From Panorpa germanica (Eukaryota; Arthropoda; Insecta; Mecoptera; Panorpidae): DNA of 64,000 bases. How positions within the stretch are numbered: the first letter of the stretch is position 1; every line of letters begins with the position of its first letter. Below the pieces are notes generated by a model. It worked only from the letters and a program-made list of their open reading frames with translations, ran no database searches and was not told the DNA's origin. The stretch covers positions 8,122,001-8,186,000 of the forward strand of contig OY783221.1 in NCBI GenBank assembly GCA_963678705.1, given 5' to 3'. The position numbers and the translations under genes are program-made. Positions 61,332 through 64,000 of this stretch are shown piece after piece.

Positions 61332-61952
61332 AATGGGCTTGTGTCCTACGTCTTAATTTCTATAAAAGTGTACTATATATTGATAAAGTGGGTTACTAGA
61401 ACCTCAAATGTTCAATTATTTTTTAATAACTCATTATATGTTAAGAGATATTACCGATTAAAAAAGTCATTTTGTTTTTTTTAATTATTAAAGGGATTCA
61501 ACGTTGTACACATTCCAAATGCATGTGACATCGTAACCGCTACCAACCTTACAGCTCATAAATCTCTGCTATATGTATTTATATATCAAAATATCAAATA
61601 TTATTTACAGCTATTTCAAGGAACAATAAAATTTCAATATTATGTCTGCCTTAGCAGTGTTAAATAAAATAAAAACTTATTATTCTTTGACTTGACTTGA
61701 TTATTTGACTACCAACAGCTACAAAACATTACCACAGCACTGACCTACTCAACAAATAACTGACGTTAAAATGCATTTCACGTCATACAAATATCCGCAG
61801 ACCATTTCTAGAGCTAAAACTACAATTCTAATTTTTAATTGCTATATCTCCGTCAACATTTAGATATTTAATAAAATAGACACCTTTATTAACATCAATT
61901 TCAATCTGCAATTGAAAAATCGACCACTAAAAAATGAAGACACAAGCCCATT
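61332..61952 (-). mobile_element. Inverted-repeat element AATGGGCTTGTGTCC, copy 3
   Basis: A 621-bp copy in the opposite orientation to the copies at 44779 and 56610. It is full length with small deletions. A 63-codon open frame at its left edge is an artefact. Confidence 0.85.
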
Positions 61953-62247
61953 AAATTAATCCAGACAAGTTCATAATGTGTAAGACTTTATAATTCTATG
62001 CAAGTCTCTACATAACAAAATGTAAACGAATTGAAATGAATGAAACACAAACATTTATATTCCTTAAAAAATAATTCCACTTTTCAAAACAGCATCATCG
62101 CAGCAGCATGACCTATAACCTATACCTAAGTACAAATTTTCCAGCAGTGTATTTTCTTATTTTTTATACTTTTTTTATTATTTTTTTTTAATATGTAAGT
62201 TTCCTTTGCTGCAAAACCAATGAATCATGTGGGAGTGACGTTTTGGA

Positions 62248-62336
62248 CGTTCAGACGTTCTCTTACGTTTCGTAGTGCCCGCAGAATGTTTTGAACGCCC
62301 CTACGTCTGAAAAGCGAACGCCTGAACGTCTGAACG
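62248..62336. repeat. Short inverted repeat CGTTCAGACGTTC
   Basis: CGTTCAGACGTTC (62248-62260) is perfectly inverted at 62324-62336, enclosing 63 bp that contain further ACGTC/GAACG words. It is relatively GC-rich against its background. It may be the ends of a very small DNA element. Confidence 0.6.
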
Positions 62337-62532
62337 GATGAGGGTGTTCCCAAACGCAAGTTCTCGATCGGTATCTCGTTTCAAAAGATGCAAGAAGCTG
62401 GGACCACATTGCACAACTGACTATATGCAAACTTTGGTTTTATTTGAATTTTAAAATACATAACACTTTTGAAAGTATTTTGAAAGTAAACCTACTTTTC
62501 TTAAGAATTTGATACAATTAAAATATAGTGTT

Positions 62533-63048
62533 AAGTATCATTCCCACTCACTGCTTTAATTTAATTTTGTATTTAATTTAAATTGTTGAGCATATGGCAA
62601 TACGCGTAGTCATTCACAGTACCATTTTTAATTTAATTTATTTTTTAAGTTTTTTTAGTTTTTTTAGAACCTTCCAATGTTTTAAATAAAAATAATAAAT
62701 TAAGAATAACTATATTATATAATAACCTCCAATATGTGACAATCTGTCAAAATGCAGTAGGATTTACTTTTAAAATTTTAATGTCAGTTTTTGAAAAATA
62801 TAGAAGTGAAAACAATTTTTATTACTAATTGTTATTAAAAACAACAATATTAATTATTTCACATACAATTTACAGTTCGACTGTCAAAATTTATATTACT
62901 AACCATGCATATGCACCAACTAAATTAACTAAACTCAAATTAAAACACAAATGTGAAAAGGCAAGCTTAAACGAAGACCAGAAATCTAGATTATAATATT
63001 AAAAAAATAGTAAATTAAATATCAAAACAGTGAGTGGGAATGAGGCTT
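62533..63048 (-). mobile_element. MITE with TCATTCCCACTCACTG ends, copy B
   Basis: A 516-bp copy, inverted relative to 55609-56137. Its ends are AAGTATCATTCCCACTCACT on the left and AGTGAGTGGGAATGAGGCTT on the right. It is non-coding. Confidence 0.8.
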
Positions 63049-63970
63049 TAATCTGGATGTATTTAATTTGTAAAAAAAAGGAATGTTTTCAATCGATTGT
63101 GAAGTGAGATATTTATAATCCGTGGACGCCAAAAGTCTTAGAATTTTTTTTACGAAATAGACAATTTTCAAGAAAATGCGCGGAGCCGTTTTCGAGCCAC
63201 CATGCGAAACGTAAACATATAAACAAATAAACATATAATTACGTACTTTATTTTAAATATTTATTTTTTTCGCGGCGAAAATATTTATTGTTTTTCTCAG
63301 ATGGCTGTATATATTTTGCAAGATGGTTTAGAAACTAAACTGAAAGATACAGCTGTATGCGCATCAAGCATCAACGCTCTCAGCAGAATTGTCCGAAATT
63401 TTAATAACATGTCGCGGAAGAGCGTTGAAGAAATTAAATTTCTTTTGTTATTTATTTCAAATAACAAACTTTTCTTTTATAAGCTACTCTTCTTGAGTTC
63501 TCATGTTCAATGACGAACAAAACATAATTCATTTTATCTCAAATATATTAAACTAAAAGTGGAGCAAGCACATGAACAGTAAAATACAACCAAAAAATAA
63601 ATTGAGACAAGTATTTATTGCAGTAGCTTGTAGAATAACGTAATGCATCATATTCAAATATTCTGGAAATGTGTAAATCAATCTATTTTGTGAGTCCAGA
63701 CCAGAATAGGATGCCGTACAAAAAGATGAAGGAGTGAATGTAGGAAACAGATATAGTTCCTTTATAGTCGTAGTTTTCTTAAGATTATTTTTCTTATGGA
63801 TATAAGATACATTGCAGAGATTTATTAACATAAAATAAATTGTTTAAACATTTATAAAAATATTTCAAAAACAGTATTATTTTGTGGTCCAGTGCCGGCA
63901 CAATGACAAAGCGAGTAACATGTAGAGTATTGCAGAGAAAATATAGATTAAGAAACGGTCATCAATTTCA
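63049..63970. other. Gene-free stretch before the window end
   Basis: Contains a segment near 63170-63235 (GCGGAGCCGTTTTCGAGCC, then AAACATATAAACAAATAAAC) that looks like the 3' end of a dispersed repeat, and a SINE remnant at 63325-63392. No gene is supported. Confidence 0.4.
63325..63392 (-). mobile_element. tRNA-derived SINE remnant
   Basis: The plus strand reads AACTGAAAGATACAGCTGTA and CATCAACGCTCTCAGCAG, matching the remnant at 19005-19080 (GATACAGCTGTCAGGC, CATCAATACTCTCAGCCAG). It is minus-strand oriented and degenerate. Confidence 0.45.
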
Positions 63971-64000
63971 AATGGACTTGTGTCCTCATTTTTTAGTGAT
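63971..64000 (+). mobile_element. Inverted-repeat element AATGGGCTTGTGTCC, copy 4 (cut by window end)
   Basis: AATGGACTTGTGTCCTCATT followed by TTTTAGTG matches the left end of the copies at 44779 and 56610. Only 30 bp are inside the window. Confidence 0.7.

Noticed and set aside
55609..63048. Large inverted duplication (palindrome)
   Set aside because: Only the two transposon pairs match in mirror order; the DNA between them does not.

Overview
This window looks like nuclear DNA from an insect. It is strongly AT-rich and has long (TA)n microsatellites and many non-autonomous transposons. It also holds decayed mariner and LINE fragments and four intronless genes of the divergent ionotropic receptor (IR) type. 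The Helitron-like repeat and the single-exon IR cluster make a moth or butterfly my first guess, but the order is inference.

The only convincing protein-coding genes are the four IRs: two on the minus strand (9205-10911 and 11364-13094) and two on the plus strand (32830-34578 and 35948-37615). The pairs point away from each other across about 19.7 kb of gene-free DNA. Each encodes a signal peptide, an ectodomain of about 250 residues, three membrane segments with a pore loop, and a short cytoplasmic tail. They would act as ligand-gated cation-channel subunits in chemosensory or related neurons. Three of the four share a core promoter with fixed spacing: TATA box, 32 nt, initiator-like CCAGT, 46 nt, ATG. 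The pore-coding block is far more alike between paralogs than the ectodomain. A relic of a fifth IR copy lies at 11241-11401 and is fused to the 3' end of one gene.

Region 1-9200 holds a hairpin repeat, a striking array of 21 apparently identical 138-bp units (1777-4675) and low-complexity DNA. Region 13.1-32.7 kb holds a mariner transposase end, a LINE tail, SINE remnants, a 430-bp MITE and microsatellites. Region 37.6-64 kb has no recognisable host gene. It is built from a 620-640-bp inverted-repeat element (three copies plus one cut by the window end), a Harbinger-like MITE with a TTA target duplication, a Helitron-like repeat, a second MITE pair, a mariner relic and at least three LINE relics.

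No rRNA, CRISPR array or convincing functional tRNA gene was seen. Identities were judged by eye from sequence and translation, without any database search.
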